A DNA stretch of 64,000 bases from Mycobacterium sp. DL (GTDB taxonomy: Bacteria > Actinomycetota > Actinomycetes > Mycobacteriales > Mycobacteriaceae): contig NZ_CP155796.1 of assembly GCF_039729195.1 (NCBI RefSeq), positions 4,712,001 to 4,776,000 of the forward strand, read 5' to 3'. The translations under genes and the position numbers were made by a program. Every line of letters starts with the position of its first letter. Positions within the stretch are counted from its first letter, which is position 1. Of this stretch, positions 1 through 6,432 are shown piece after piece. The notes under the pieces are model-generated. The model saw only the letters and a program-made list of their open reading frames with translations. It was not told the DNA's origin and did not search any database.

Positions 1-204
1 ATACTTCGCGGCTTCGCGGTCAGCCTTCGGGGCGTCGGAATCCTCTGAGCGGGAATCTGTTTCGGCCTCGTCACTGTCGGGGTCGGCGACGGGGTCAGAA
101 CTCGAGCCTGCCCCCTCGGAAGCTGTTGCGGCAGAGTCTATTTCGCCGCTCAGCAGTTCGCCGGCGTTTTCGGAATCTGTTGCGGTGTCGGTGTTTACGG
201 TCAT
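1..204 (-). CDS. N-terminus of acidic phage-element protein (partial, runs off window)
   Basis: The first 68 residues of a protein that starts with ATG at 204 and continues beyond base 1. The composition is strongly acidic and Ser/Asp/Glu-rich, with no hydrophobic segment, and the visible part ends ..DREAAKY. This type of acidic head followed by a charged helical stretch is seen in phage scaffold or capsid-assembly proteins, but too little is present to assign a function. A purine-rich ribosome site (AGGAAGG) lies about 10 bases before the ATG, inside the end of the preceding gene, so the two are probably translated together. It is the last visible gene of the minus-strand phage-like operon. 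Confidence 0.6.
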   Translation of the reverse strand, partial: MTVNTDTATDSENAGELLSGEIDSAATASEGAGSSSDPVADPDSDEAETDSRSEDSDAPKADREAAKY

Positions 205-208
205 TGTG

Positions 209-433
209 TTAGAGCCTTCCTGTGATCACACGGTGTGAGAGGTCGTAGGTTTCGAGCAGGTCGTAGGCGTTGGCGCGGGCGGCGTCGCATCGCAGCCGGG
301 GCTCGATGCTCAGACCGATGCGGCACAGCCCCAGCGCGATACCGCGAACCTCGGGGTCGTCGGGCAGCAGCGCCAGGGCGTCCTCGATGGCGGCGTCGTC
401 ACGGTCGATGCATCCCAGCCATAGGAGCGTCAT
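209..433 (-). CDS. Small hypothetical protein of the phage-like element
   Basis: A 74-residue protein beginning MTLLWLGCIDRDD and ending just 4 bases before the next start. A longer version from 550 is open, but its N-terminus is Pro/Arg-rich and lies in the shadow of the zinc-protein gene, whereas the ATG at 433 has a GAGG motif about 7 bases upstream; I therefore prefer the short form. It overlaps the upstream gene by 35 bases, in keeping with the compact layout of the element. Predicted to be mostly helical (alternating Leu/Ala with Asp/Arg). No recognisable domain; function unknown. Confidence 0.5.
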   Translation of the reverse strand: MTLLWLGCIDRDDAAIEDALALLPDDPEVRGIALGLCRIGLSIEPRLRCDAARANAYDLLETYDLSHRVITGRL

Positions 434-770
434 CGCGATCCTCGTGGAGAGCGGTGTCGCGGCCCGCAGTCCGGCACGCCTCGATGTAGGTGGCGCGGCG
501 TTCCTGGGCGATGCGGGTGGGGTCGGCGGTTGGCCGTTGGTCGATGACATTTCGGTTCCTCACAATTCGGTCGGACGGGGATTCGATGTGCAGGCCGCTG
601 CACGGGGTGCAGGGCGCTTGTCTGAGGTGGCGGGTGCCGCCGGGGCGGTGGTTGTGGAACCCCCGGCACAGTGGACACCGGATGCGCCACAGGGTGGCGA
701 CTGAGCCGTCGGGCAGCACCCATGCGGTGATACCAGTGACGGTCGCCGTGGGGTCACGTCGTCGGGCCAC
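399..770 (-). CDS. Small zinc-binding protein of the phage-like element
   Basis: A 123-residue protein with a GTG start. Residues about 30-60 hold CPLC followed by an HxH pair and then APCTPC, the Cys/His spacing of small treble-clef or ribbon proteins that are frequent in actinophage genomes (CPxCGxxHxH type). The C-terminal third is basic and helical (ERRATYIEACRTAGRD). The start overlaps the end of the upstream gene by 17 bases and the tail overlaps the next gene. The Cys/His pattern supports this frame over the other two open frames in the same stretch. Probably DNA- or protein-binding; the exact role is unknown. Confidence 0.6.
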   Translation of the reverse strand: MARRRDPTATVTGITAWVLPDGSVATLWRIRCPLCRGFHNHRPGGTRHLRQAPCTPCSGLHIESPSDRIVRNRNVIDQRPTADPTRIAQERRATYIEACRTAGRDTALHEDRDDAPMAGMHRP

Positions 771-1053
771 CTTCGTCCTCCTCCTGGGCGGCCAGCGCGG
801 CCTGCAGGTGCCGCAGGTTGGCCTCCACGTCGAAGTTGTGCTCGGCGGCTGCCTGGTCGGCGAACTGGTTACCCAGGAACAGCAGCGCCGCGATGACGAA
901 GCTCATTCGGTGCTCGCCGTCGGCCTCGTCCAGCACCATGGCGATGCCGGACGCGTCCTTGTTGCGGTGGAGCAGCATGCACTCGATGGCGCGTCTGAGG
1001 TCCGCAGGCTTGGGCATCTCCAGCGCTTGCGGATCAAATGCATTGTCAGACAT
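754..1053 (-). CDS. Small acidic hypothetical protein of the phage-like element
   Basis: A 99-residue acidic protein starting MSDNAFDPQALEMPKPADLR. The centre is helical with a hydrophobic stretch (SFVIAALLFLGNQF) flanked by charged helices, and the tail is Glu/Asp-rich (AAQEEDEGGPTT). The hydrophobic stretch is short and sits among amphipathic helices, so it is more likely a packed helix than a membrane span. The start overlaps the end of the preceding gene by 8 bases. No known domain; function unknown. Confidence 0.6.
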   Translation of the reverse strand: MSDNAFDPQALEMPKPADLRRAIECMLLHRNKDASGIAMVLDEADGEHRMSFVIAALLFLGNQFADQAAAEHNFDVEANLRHLQAALAAQEEDEGGPTT

Positions 1054-1273
1054 GTGTGTTCATCTCTCTTGTTAGTGGCCGTCCATCGAGTTCAGCCAGT
1101 TTGCGGGCGACGGCCTTGCGTCGTCGGGCCCAGATCACGGTGCGCCAGCGCAGCGCGTGGGCGCACAGCTCACACACCGGCATTGAAGGCCGGGGAGGCA
1201 GCGGGGTCGAGCAGATCTCACACGTGACGTTGGTGTAGGAGGGTGGTTGAAGTGGTTGAAGTGATGTTTTCAT
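1046..1273 (-). CDS. Small zinc-ribbon protein of the phage-like element
   Basis: A 75-residue protein with CEIC at about residues 19-22 and CELC at about 34-37, that is CxxC-x11-CxxC, the signature of a zinc ribbon. It is followed by a strongly basic helix (ARRRKAVARKLAEL), so nucleic-acid binding is likely. The start ATG overlaps the ATPase stop codon in an ATGA arrangement, indicating translational coupling. Its first codons (SLQPLQPPS) are written by the 9-bp iteron repeat described separately, so the repeat may have imposed this N-terminal sequence. Confidence 0.65.
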   Translation of the reverse strand: MKTSLQPLQPPSYTNVTCEICSTPLPPRPSMPVCELCAHALRWRTVIWARRRKAVARKLAELDGRPLTREMNTHV

Positions 1274-1329
1274 CGTGAGTTTTCGCCCGCTTCTACCTGT
1301 GTTTCAACCACTTCAACCACTTCAACCAC
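1243..1329. repeat. 9-bp iterons (TTCAACCAC) in both orientations forming a 21-bp inverted repeat
   Basis: The top strand carries GTGGTTGAA twice in tandem (1243-1251, 1252-1260) plus a third partial copy, and its reverse complement TTCAACCAC three times in tandem (1303-1311, 1312-1320, 1321-1329). The outer arms 1243-1263 and 1309-1329 are perfect inverted repeats of 21 bases, separated by 45 bases that contain the ATPase stop and the next start. Clustered iterons next to a RepA-like helicase gene resemble a replication origin or an autoregulatory site; that function is inference. Confidence 0.75.
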
Positions 1330-2328
1330 CGGTCCATACAGACCTCGGCTTCGTTTGGCGATGCGTCCAGCCTCTTGAAGGCGGCGCAGGTAGTTGCCCG
1401 CCAGGTTGGCCTCGATGTCCAGATGCTCGGCCAGGTCGGCTGCCCTGGTACCTGAGGGCCTCCCGTTGATGAAAACGAGAGCATCGAGGCTTCGGTCGCC
1501 GAGGTCGCCTGCCTCCCGCCGCTTTTGGGCCGTAGTGGCGGCGTCCATCAGATCCTGGCCGTCGAGCGACCAGCGACCGTCGGTGGTGATCAAGGCGTAC
1601 TCGTTCTCGGGGACATCCCTACCGGTGACGGACAGCATGGCCTCGTCGGAGTGACGGCGGCGGTTGAGGGCCAGCACGAAGTCTGCAGATCCGGCAATCC
1701 CCTGGGTGCCACTGACGGAGTCGATGAAGTCCGCGCTCTCAGCCTTACGGGTGTGATGCACCAACAACATGCACCCGCCCGCCACGTCATCGATCCGTTC
1801 CTTCAGCGCGCCTCCGATGCGGTAGTCGGCGGCGTAGGAATCCTCGTTGAGGAGCCTGGGCGGCTTCACCTTTCCAAAGGTGTCGATGATGACCAGCGGT
1901 GCCTCGTCTCGGTTCCGCCGCAGGAATTCGGCGACGCACACCAGAGCCTCGTTCGCTGAAGCTCGGGTGACCACCTCCAGCCCGTCCGGCAGCGGCTGGC
2001 CCACCATCAGGGTGCGGAACCGGCTCTGCAGGCGGCGGTGTCCGTCCTCCAATGCCATCAGCAACACAGGTCGCTGCTTCACCGGGATTGCACCCAGAGC
2101 CGACCCGCCGGACGCGCATGCCAGCGCGAAATTGGCTACCATCCATGACTTCCCGACTTTCGGTGGTGCGACGAGCAGGCCAAGACCCTCGGACAGGATG
2201 CCGGGAACCGTCCACTCCAGCGGCGGGAACTCTTGCTCATCAAGCCACGCGGCGGTCACGACACGCTCGTTGTAGAACGCCTCGGCGTCACGGGCAGCAT
2301 CCATCTGCACCCAGTCGTCGTCGGTCAC
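1270..2328 (-). CDS. RepA-like/AAA-family ATPase (phage-element replicative helicase)
   Basis: A 352-residue P-loop ATPase. The Walker A motif APPKVGKSW lies near residue 60, followed by LLMALEDGHRRLQSR, a Walker B strand ending in PLVIIDTFGK near 145, and LLVHHTRKAE with FIDSVSGTQGIAGSAD. This is the RecA-fold RepA/AAA_25 pattern found in plasmid, phage and satellite replicative helicases. The C-terminal 90 residues look like a winged-helix domain (LDALVFINGRPSGTRAADLAEHLD). I chose the GTG at 2328, which has a strong GGGGGAGG site and overlaps the preceding stop as GTGA; an upstream ATG at 2385 would add 19 poorly conserved residues. The last residues (VEVVEVVE) are encoded by the iterons. 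Probable role: replication of the element after excision. Confidence 0.8.
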   Translation of the reverse strand: MTDDDWVQMDAARDAEAFYNERVVTAAWLDEQEFPPLEWTVPGILSEGLGLLVAPPKVGKSWMVANFALACASGGSALGAIPVKQRPVLLMALEDGHRRLQSRFRTLMVGQPLPDGLEVVTRASANEALVCVAEFLRRNRDEAPLVIIDTFGKVKPPRLLNEDSYAADYRIGGALKERIDDVAGGCMLLVHHTRKAESADFIDSVSGTQGIAGSADFVLALNRRRHSDEAMLSVTGRDVPENEYALITTDGRWSLDGQDLMDAATTAQKRREAGDLGDRSLDALVFINGRPSGTRAADLAEHLDIEANLAGNYLRRLQEAGRIAKRSRGLYGPVVEVVEVVETQVEAGENSR

Positions 2329-2687
2329 GCGACCTCCCCCCCGTGGTGCAGGCGTTCGGCGAGGGCTTGGTGACCGGCAGTCCACAGTGCCCGTAGCGTG
2401 GCGTCACTGAAGATCGGCATCAGTCCGCAGCATTCGAGGTGCTCGGCTGCTGCGGCGGCAGCGTCGATCTGGTTGTGGGACAGCGGCTGTCGGCGGCATC
2501 GGCACACCCACGGGTCACGGCACCCGCAGTTGAGCGGTTCGCAGCGGGCAGCGGCGAGGCGTCGACGATCCCATTCGGTGACCCCCGTGTGCGGTAGAGT
2601 CGCGAAATCTGCTGCTGTGGTGGCCGCAGGTGAGCATTGGAACCGGGCAGCCTGGGTGGGCTGCCCGGTTCGCTCTTCTATCGCCAT
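2325..2687 (-). CDS. Small Cys-rich protein of the phage-like element
   Basis: A 120-residue protein. The centre carries CEPLNCGCRDPWVCRC, a dense cysteine cluster suited to zinc binding. The C-terminal part (HLECCGLMPIFSDATLRALWTAGHQALAERLH) is helical and looks like the small partner proteins found beside the primase in phiRv-type elements. The start ATG shares one base with the upstream stop (TGATG), and the end overlaps the ATPase start. Codons 6-16 form one side of a perfect 11-bp hairpin, which is unusual inside a coding start and leaves some doubt about the true start. Function unknown. Confidence 0.55.
   Translation of the reverse strand: MAIEERTGQPTQAARFQCSPAATTAADFATLPHTGVTEWDRRRLAAARCEPLNCGCRDPWVCRCRRQPLSHNQIDAAAAAAEHLECCGLMPIFSDATLRALWTAGHQALAERLHHGGEVA
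2640..2671 (-). other. Perfect 11-bp stem-loop at the start of the Cys-rich gene
   Basis: GAACCGGGCAG (2640-2650) and CTGCCCGGTTC (2661-2671) are perfect reverse complements around a 10-base loop. It lies 16 bases inside the predicted start of the 120-residue gene and just after the excisionase-like gene. It has no T-run on either side, as is common for mycobacterial terminators. It may act as an attenuator between the first gene and the rest of the operon, or the downstream gene may really start beyond it. Confidence 0.55.
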
Positions 2688-2983
2688 CAGGCATCTACCT
2701 CGTGAATGATTCCCCGCAGCGTGGCGAGCTGCGCTGGAGTTGGATCAGGCGATTTAGCAACGGCTTCGGCGATTGATGCCCGCTCGACATCGGACAACGG
2801 GCCGACCGGCTGGATCATCGCGGCGACAGAGTCCAAGTCGTACAGATAATTTCGAGGTCCGACGCGCACGGCTGTGATCCAGCCCCGGTCGAGCCACGAC
2901 CTCAACGTGGTGTTCGAGACGTGCGCGACCTCGCGGGCGGCGGCGGCTGGCCCCAGATTTCGGTCAGCGATAGGTGAAGACAT
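2687..2983 (-). CDS. Excisionase-like / MerR-type HTH DNA-binding protein
   Basis: A 98-residue protein with an N-terminal winged-helix/MerR-like HTH: AAREVAHVSNTTLRSWLDRG followed by WITAVRVGPRNYLYDLDSV, the usual helix-turn-helix plus wing of Xis and AlpA-type regulators. The C-terminal 40 residues (PLSDVERASIAEAVAK..) form a helical tail like those of small phiRv element proteins. The ATG at 2983 has a GGAG motif upstream. It is the first gene of the minus-strand operon, a usual place for an excisionase or early regulator. It could be either; the sequence does not distinguish them. Confidence 0.65.
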   Translation of the reverse strand: MSSPIADRNLGPAAAAREVAHVSNTTLRSWLDRGWITAVRVGPRNYLYDLDSVAAMIQPVGPLSDVERASIAEAVAKSPDPTPAQLATLRGIIHEVDA

Positions 2984-3099
2984 GACAGCGGCTCCGATTC
3001 AACGAAGGAGTGAGAGTCGCACTCGCCTCGGAACTGCCCCTGCTTCTCGCCGGGCTGGCCGCGTCCCCGGGTGCTAGCCGGTGAGACGAGACTAGAACG

Positions 3100-3115
3100 T
3101 CGAACGCCTGTTCGT
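3100..3115. promoter_or_regulatory. LexA (SOS) box
   Basis: TCGAACGCCTGTTCGT matches the mycobacterial LexA box TCGAAC-N4-GTTCGA at every position except the last base; the core CGAAC-N4-GTTCG is perfect. It lies between the divergent excisionase-like gene (start 2983) and the 13E12 remnant (3269), so it could make either respond to DNA damage. Two further arms, ACTAGA (3091-3096) and TCTAGT (3115-3120), are inverted repeats around it. LexA boxes are known upstream of 13E12-family genes in M. tuberculosis, so this one may be the promoter of the original 13E12 gene. Confidence 0.8.
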
Positions 3116-3268
3116 CTAGTTTCTCGACTTGAACGGTCTGTCGTGTCGCTGCCGCGTTCGGGGGAACCGGCTACGAGGAAAGCCATACGAGACCGTGTCG
3201 CCGACAGTGGTCCGACCTGGCGGTCTGCAGGTCAGGCGCTCGAGTCCACTAGGTGTCTTAAGTCGGCT

Positions 3269-4114
3269 ATGAGGAACCCCGACGATCCCGAACCCTGCAC
3301 GTCGGGAACACCGAGCCAAGCCCAGATCGACAACGACCACCGGTCGCTGGCGCAACGCCAACATGATGCGCTGGTGGTGGTCGGGCGGATCGCGTTGATG
3401 AGCGGCCTGGGCGACCTCAACGGACTCCCGGTGTCGATCATCATCCGCACCACCCTCCAAGACCTCGAAACCAGAGCCGGGGTCGGTGTCACCGGCGGTG
3501 GCACCATCATCCCGATCAAAGACGTGATCCGCCTCGGCGCCCACGCCCACCACAGCCTCGCAGTGTTCGACCGCGCCACCGGATCAGCGCTGGACCTGTT
3601 CCGCACCAAACGCATCGCCTCCCCCGCCCAGCGACTCATGCTCATCGCCCGAGACGGCGGCTGCACCAAACCGTGCTGCACCGTCGGCGCCTACGGCACC
3701 CAAGTCCACCACGTCACCGCCGACTGGTCCCACGGCGGCAACACCAACATCGACGACCTCGGCCTGGCGTGTGGACCCGACAACAGAATGGTCGGCCCCA
3801 ACGGCTGGACCACCTCCATGAACGACCGCCACGAAGTTGAATGGACACCACCGGCGGGACTGGACACCGGCCAGTCGCGAATCAACTACTACCACCGCCC
3901 CGAAGCCTTGCTCCGGCCGCCTGAAGAGCCGGAACCTGAGTGCCCCGAATCGCGCGACCTCGAGTCGGCCGAACCTGATTCGGCCGACCCCGCATCGGTC
4001 ACCCCTGAAAAGCTCGACCCCGAACCCATCACTCCCGAACAAATCGACCCCCAACCGAGCGACCACACCAGCGAACCCGGCGGACCCGCACCACCCGACA
4101 CCCAAGCAGCCTGA
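3269..4114 (+). pseudogene. Truncated 13E12/DUF222-type HNH endonuclease family gene (C-terminal half)
   Basis: Homology to the 13E12 repeat family begins sharply at MRNPDDPEPC and runs through the conserved QRQHDAL, GLPVSIIIRTTLQDLE, GVTGGGTIIPIKDVI, SPAQRLMLIARDGGCTKPCC and VHHVTADWSHGGNTNIDDL blocks, so only the C-terminal half of the usual protein is present; the N-terminal DUF222 region is absent. The HNH region keeps the HH pair, but the last conserved His is lost (ACGPDNRMV). The last 65 residues are Pro/Glu/Asp-rich low complexity. The frame stays open upstream to 3071, but that part does not resemble the family. Probably split by integration or deletion of the adjacent element. Whether the remnant is translated from the ATG at 3269 is uncertain. 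Confidence 0.75.
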
Positions 4115-4135
4115 CAGCCAGGCACTTTGAATCGT

Positions 4136-4169
4136 GCACCTCCGCCCGATGGTGTGGGGCGGTGCGTGC
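4136..4169. terminator. Hairpin between convergent genes
   Basis: CCGCCC (4142-4147) pairs with GGGCGG (4157-4162) around a 9-base loop, and GCAC/GTGC extend the stem with a small bulge. It lies between the convergent ends of the 13E12 remnant and the hydrolase gene. There is no T-run, so it is a plausible but not certain terminator. Confidence 0.4.
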
Positions 4170-4185
4170 CTGCGACGCCGAGGGC

Positions 4186-5040
4186 TCAGCCGTGATCGAT
4201 GACCGCAGCCACCAGCGACACCACGTGGTCGAGGTCAGCCGGGGTGGTCAGGTGTCCCACCCCGGGGAAGATCCGAACATCGGCGCACATGATTCGGCGC
4301 ACCGCCGGGACGAGCCGACTCGGCGGCAAGAATCGGTCATGTTCGCCGACCCCGATGACACACGGCCGCTCGGCGCGACGGGCCAGTAGTTCGATGGGCA
4401 GAGGCGGAGGCGCCAGAGTCGTTCGGCAACAACGTGCCACGAGGGTCATCCATTCGACCTCGGCCTCGGGCGGATCCTCACCGGGGGCTACGAACAATCG
4501 CAGCATGCGTCGGGTGCTTTCGGCCGTGGGACGGAGCAGCCAAAGACCCGCAGCCAGTGCCAGTTCCGGGTCCAGTCTGAGGCGGATGGCGCCGGCCGGG
4601 GAGACCAACGCCCGCGCAGTGATCCGAGGCGAGTTGGCGGCCAGCGCCACAGCTGCACCCAGTGAATTGCCCAGCAGCACAACCCCGTCGGCATCGATGG
4701 CCCCCAAGACCTCATCCAGCACTCGGCCATACCAGGCCAGCCGGCCCCGGCGAGGCCGACGCGGATCGCTGAGTCCGGGCTGACCGGGCAGATCCACCAC
4801 AGTTGTCGCCCAGCGGACCGACAGTGCCTGTAGCCACGGCAGAGCGACCGCAGCGCTGAAGCCGGTGCCGGGCACCATGATGACCCGCGGCAGGCCGGCG
4901 CCCGCGGAGGTGAGTTCCACTCGGCCGACGCTGGTGTCCAGGGTCGCACTGGTAAGCGGAAAATCTGCTCGCGCCAAAGCTTCTGAACACCATTGCCGTA
5001 CCGCTCGTTGACCGCTGGAGTTCTTGTATACGGTCGGCAT
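4186..5040 (-). CDS. Alpha/beta hydrolase
   Basis: A 284-residue alpha/beta-hydrolase-fold enzyme. The oxyanion-hole region is VPGTGFSAA near residue 57, the nucleophile elbow is GNSLG with Ser126, the acid lies in GVGEHDRF near residue 245, and the catalytic His is in GVGHLTTP near 267. The triad order and the length fit a soluble esterase, lipase or C-C hydrolase; the substrate cannot be told from sequence. It lies 42 bases downstream of rnhA on the same strand and probably shares the transcript. Confidence 0.8.
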   Translation of the reverse strand: MPTVYKNSSGQRAVRQWCSEALARADFPLTSATLDTSVGRVELTSAGAGLPRVIMVPGTGFSAAVALPWLQALSVRWATTVVDLPGQPGLSDPRRPRRGRLAWYGRVLDEVLGAIDADGVVLLGNSLGAAVALAANSPRITARALVSPAGAIRLRLDPELALAAGLWLLRPTAESTRRMLRLFVAPGEDPPEAEVEWMTLVARCCRTTLAPPPLPIELLARRAERPCVIGVGEHDRFLPPSRLVPAVRRIMCADVRIFPGVGHLTTPADLDHVVSLVAAVIDHG

Positions 5041-5082
5041 TGCGTCAGTGTGTCCGCGGCGTCGTCGTTCGTCCAGCCCTGA

Positions 5083-5565
5083 TCAATCGAGGCGGGTCAT
5101 CGATGCGTGGAGAGCTGACGCATCGATCGCCTCCTGCATTCCCCGGGTCGCCAGGATGTCGGCCAGCTCGTTGTCAGCGACACCCGAGTGTCCCTTGACC
5201 CAGAACCACTCCACTTGGTGTCGCGCGCAAGCGATCTGGAGCCGCTTCCACAGGTCGACGTTCTTCACCGGCTGACGCGCTGCGGTCTTCCAGCCGTTGC
5301 GTTCCCAGCCGAGCACCCACTTGGTGATGCCGTTCCGGACGTAGGTGCTATCGGTGTAGAGGTGCACCACCACAGGTCGGGTGAGCGCCTCGAGCGCCAT
5401 GATCGGCGCGGTCAATTCCATCCGGTTGTTGCTGGTCTCGCTCGGCTCGCCACCACACATCTCGCGGATGTGCTGGCGCTGGCGCAGCACTGCGCCCCAG
5501 CCGCCGGGCCCGGGATTGGGTCGGCACCCGCCGTCGGTGTGGATGACCACGACATCGTCGCTCAT
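5083..5565 (-). CDS. rnhA: Ribonuclease HI
   Basis: A 160-residue RNase HI that cuts the RNA strand of RNA-DNA hybrids (R-loops, primer remnants). All catalytic residues are visible: Asp11 in HTDGGC, Glu50 in NNRMELTAP, Asp72 in YTDSTY and Asp136 in DNELAD, with the flexible-loop His126 in KGHSGVAD. The basic handle ([13 protein letters not shown]) is present, as in E. coli RnhA. It lies 4 bases downstream of the small helix-hairpin-helix gene. Mycobacteria often carry RNase HI fused to a phosphatase (RnhC); this is the separate single-domain type. Confidence 0.93.
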   Translation of the reverse strand: MSDDVVVIHTDGGCRPNPGPGGWGAVLRQRQHIREMCGGEPSETSNNRMELTAPIMALEALTRPVVVHLYTDSTYVRNGITKWVLGWERNGWKTAARQPVKNVDLWKRLQIACARHQVEWFWVKGHSGVADNELADILATRGMQEAIDASALHASMTRLD

Positions 5566-5569
5566 GAGC

Positions 5570-5758
5570 TCAGCCCGCCCGTGCCTGTCGGAGCATCTGG
5601 ACAGCCTTCGGTCCGACGCCGTGAAGGGGGAGCAGCCCGTCGAGGTCTGCCGGCAGATCCGCCAGGGAGCGGTAGCCGGCGTCGATGAGCGCGCCGGTCG
5701 CGGGTCTGCCGATACGGATGCCGTCGAAGACAGGGCCGCGGTCTTCGCGTTCGCTCAT
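5570..5758 (-). CDS. Small helix-hairpin-helix (HhH) protein
   Basis: A 62-residue protein made of a single HhH pair: [20 protein letters not shown] followed by [26 protein letters not shown] is a classic HhH hairpin that contacts the DNA backbone without sequence specificity, and the whole resembles the free-standing helix-hairpin-helix/TfoX-C-like proteins found beside nucleases or glyoxalase-fold proteins. It ends 4 bases before rnhA, so the two are probably co-translated, which suggests a link with nucleic-acid handling; that link is inference. Confidence 0.7.
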   Translation of the reverse strand: MSEREDRGPVFDGIRIGRPATGALIDAGYRSLADLPADLDGLLPLHGVGPKAVQMLRQARAG

Positions 5759-5792
5759 GCGCCGAGGATAGGCAACGGGGCGAGCAGTCTGT

Positions 5793-6425
5793 TCAGCGAC
5801 TCGCGGAGATCATCGCCGTCCGGACCGACATTCCGAGCTGCTGATGCCGCAGCGTGGTGATCCGGCGTCCCGGCTGCACCGCGTCCTTGACCGGCGCCGT
5901 CAGGTCACCGAAGAACGTCGCGGTGGCATCGATGTCCTCCACGACGTAGGTGATCCCCCACAGGGTGGACGGTCCCGACCCGGCCGCATCCGGTGCACCG
6001 ACCACCTCGACGATCACCTCCCCGAGGCGGAAGAAGATCTGCCGGATCGGCCGCCCACCGATCTCGCCGTCGCGTTCCCGGCGGGGATGTACACCGATGG
6101 CGGCCAGCGATTCGACTGTCCGGCCCAGGTCAGGTGACATCAAGACGACGTGGTCGATCGCGGTGACACCGTTGGGGTGCGTGGCCGGGTTTGTAGGGAC
6201 GGCTGGGGACGTGGTCGTCGGAACGCCGTCGACGGTGTCGACATCGTCACCCGTCGGCAGGCCGGACAACGACCAGCCGGTGAGGCCGGTCCCGCAATCA
6301 CGCCCGGCCAGCCTGACCCGCACGCTGGCGACCCGGCAGACGGCATCGGGGTCGACGCTGAACCCGGCGCGTGACCAGGCTTCCACCGGGTCTGCGACGT
6401 GCAACTCGGCGACTGAGACGGTCAT
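5793..6425 (-). CDS. VOC-family (glyoxalase/dioxygenase fold) protein
   Basis: A 210-residue protein. The second half has the vicinal-oxygen-chelate pattern: GVTAIDHVVLMSPDLGRTVESLAAIG, then IRQIFFRLGEVIVEVVGAPD and STLWGITYVVEDIDATATFFGD. The first half contains a weaker beta-strand repeat (VSVAELHVADPVEAWSRAGF). The first-strand His (IDHV) and the Glu in VIVEVV could bind metal. It starts 7 bases after the regulator gene stops and is 34 bases upstream of the HhH gene, so it belongs to the same run of minus-strand genes. Substrate unknown. Confidence 0.75.
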   Translation of the reverse strand: MTVSVAELHVADPVEAWSRAGFSVDPDAVCRVASVRVRLAGRDCGTGLTGWSLSGLPTGDDVDTVDGVPTTTSPAVPTNPATHPNGVTAIDHVVLMSPDLGRTVESLAAIGVHPRRERDGEIGGRPIRQIFFRLGEVIVEVVGAPDAAGSGPSTLWGITYVVEDIDATATFFGDLTAPVKDAVQPGRRITTLRHQQLGMSVRTAMISASR

Positions 6426-6432
6426 CAGCGGC

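Larger units (their letters stand above)
1..2983 (-). mobile_element. Prophage-like / phage-satellite-like element, partial (phiRv1/phiRv2 type)
   Basis: Eight short genes all read on the minus strand with overlapping starts and stops: an excisionase-like HTH, a Cys-rich protein, a RepA-like ATPase, three small proteins (two with Cys/His clusters), a short orphan and an acidic protein that runs off the window. The order HTH, small Cys protein, primase/ATPase, small genes resembles the M. tuberculosis phiRv1 and phiRv2 elements. The right boundary is inferred at about 2984-3270, where 13E12/HNH coding sequence begins abruptly; phiRv1 is known to use REP13E12 genes as attachment sites. No serine or tyrosine integrase lies between the HTH gene and the 13E12 remnant, so the integrase is either at the other end, outside the window, or lost. 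Element identity is inference from gene content and context. Confidence 0.65.

Noticed and set aside
2902..3186. 94-codon minus-strand frame in the region before the excisionase-like gene
   Set aside because: Arg/Ser/Pro-rich, no similarity to an integrase, and it would read through the LexA box.
3071..3268. Extension of the 13E12 reading frame upstream to a GTG at 3071
   Set aside because: The translation before MRNPDDP does not resemble the family and it crosses the LexA box, which should lie outside the coding region.
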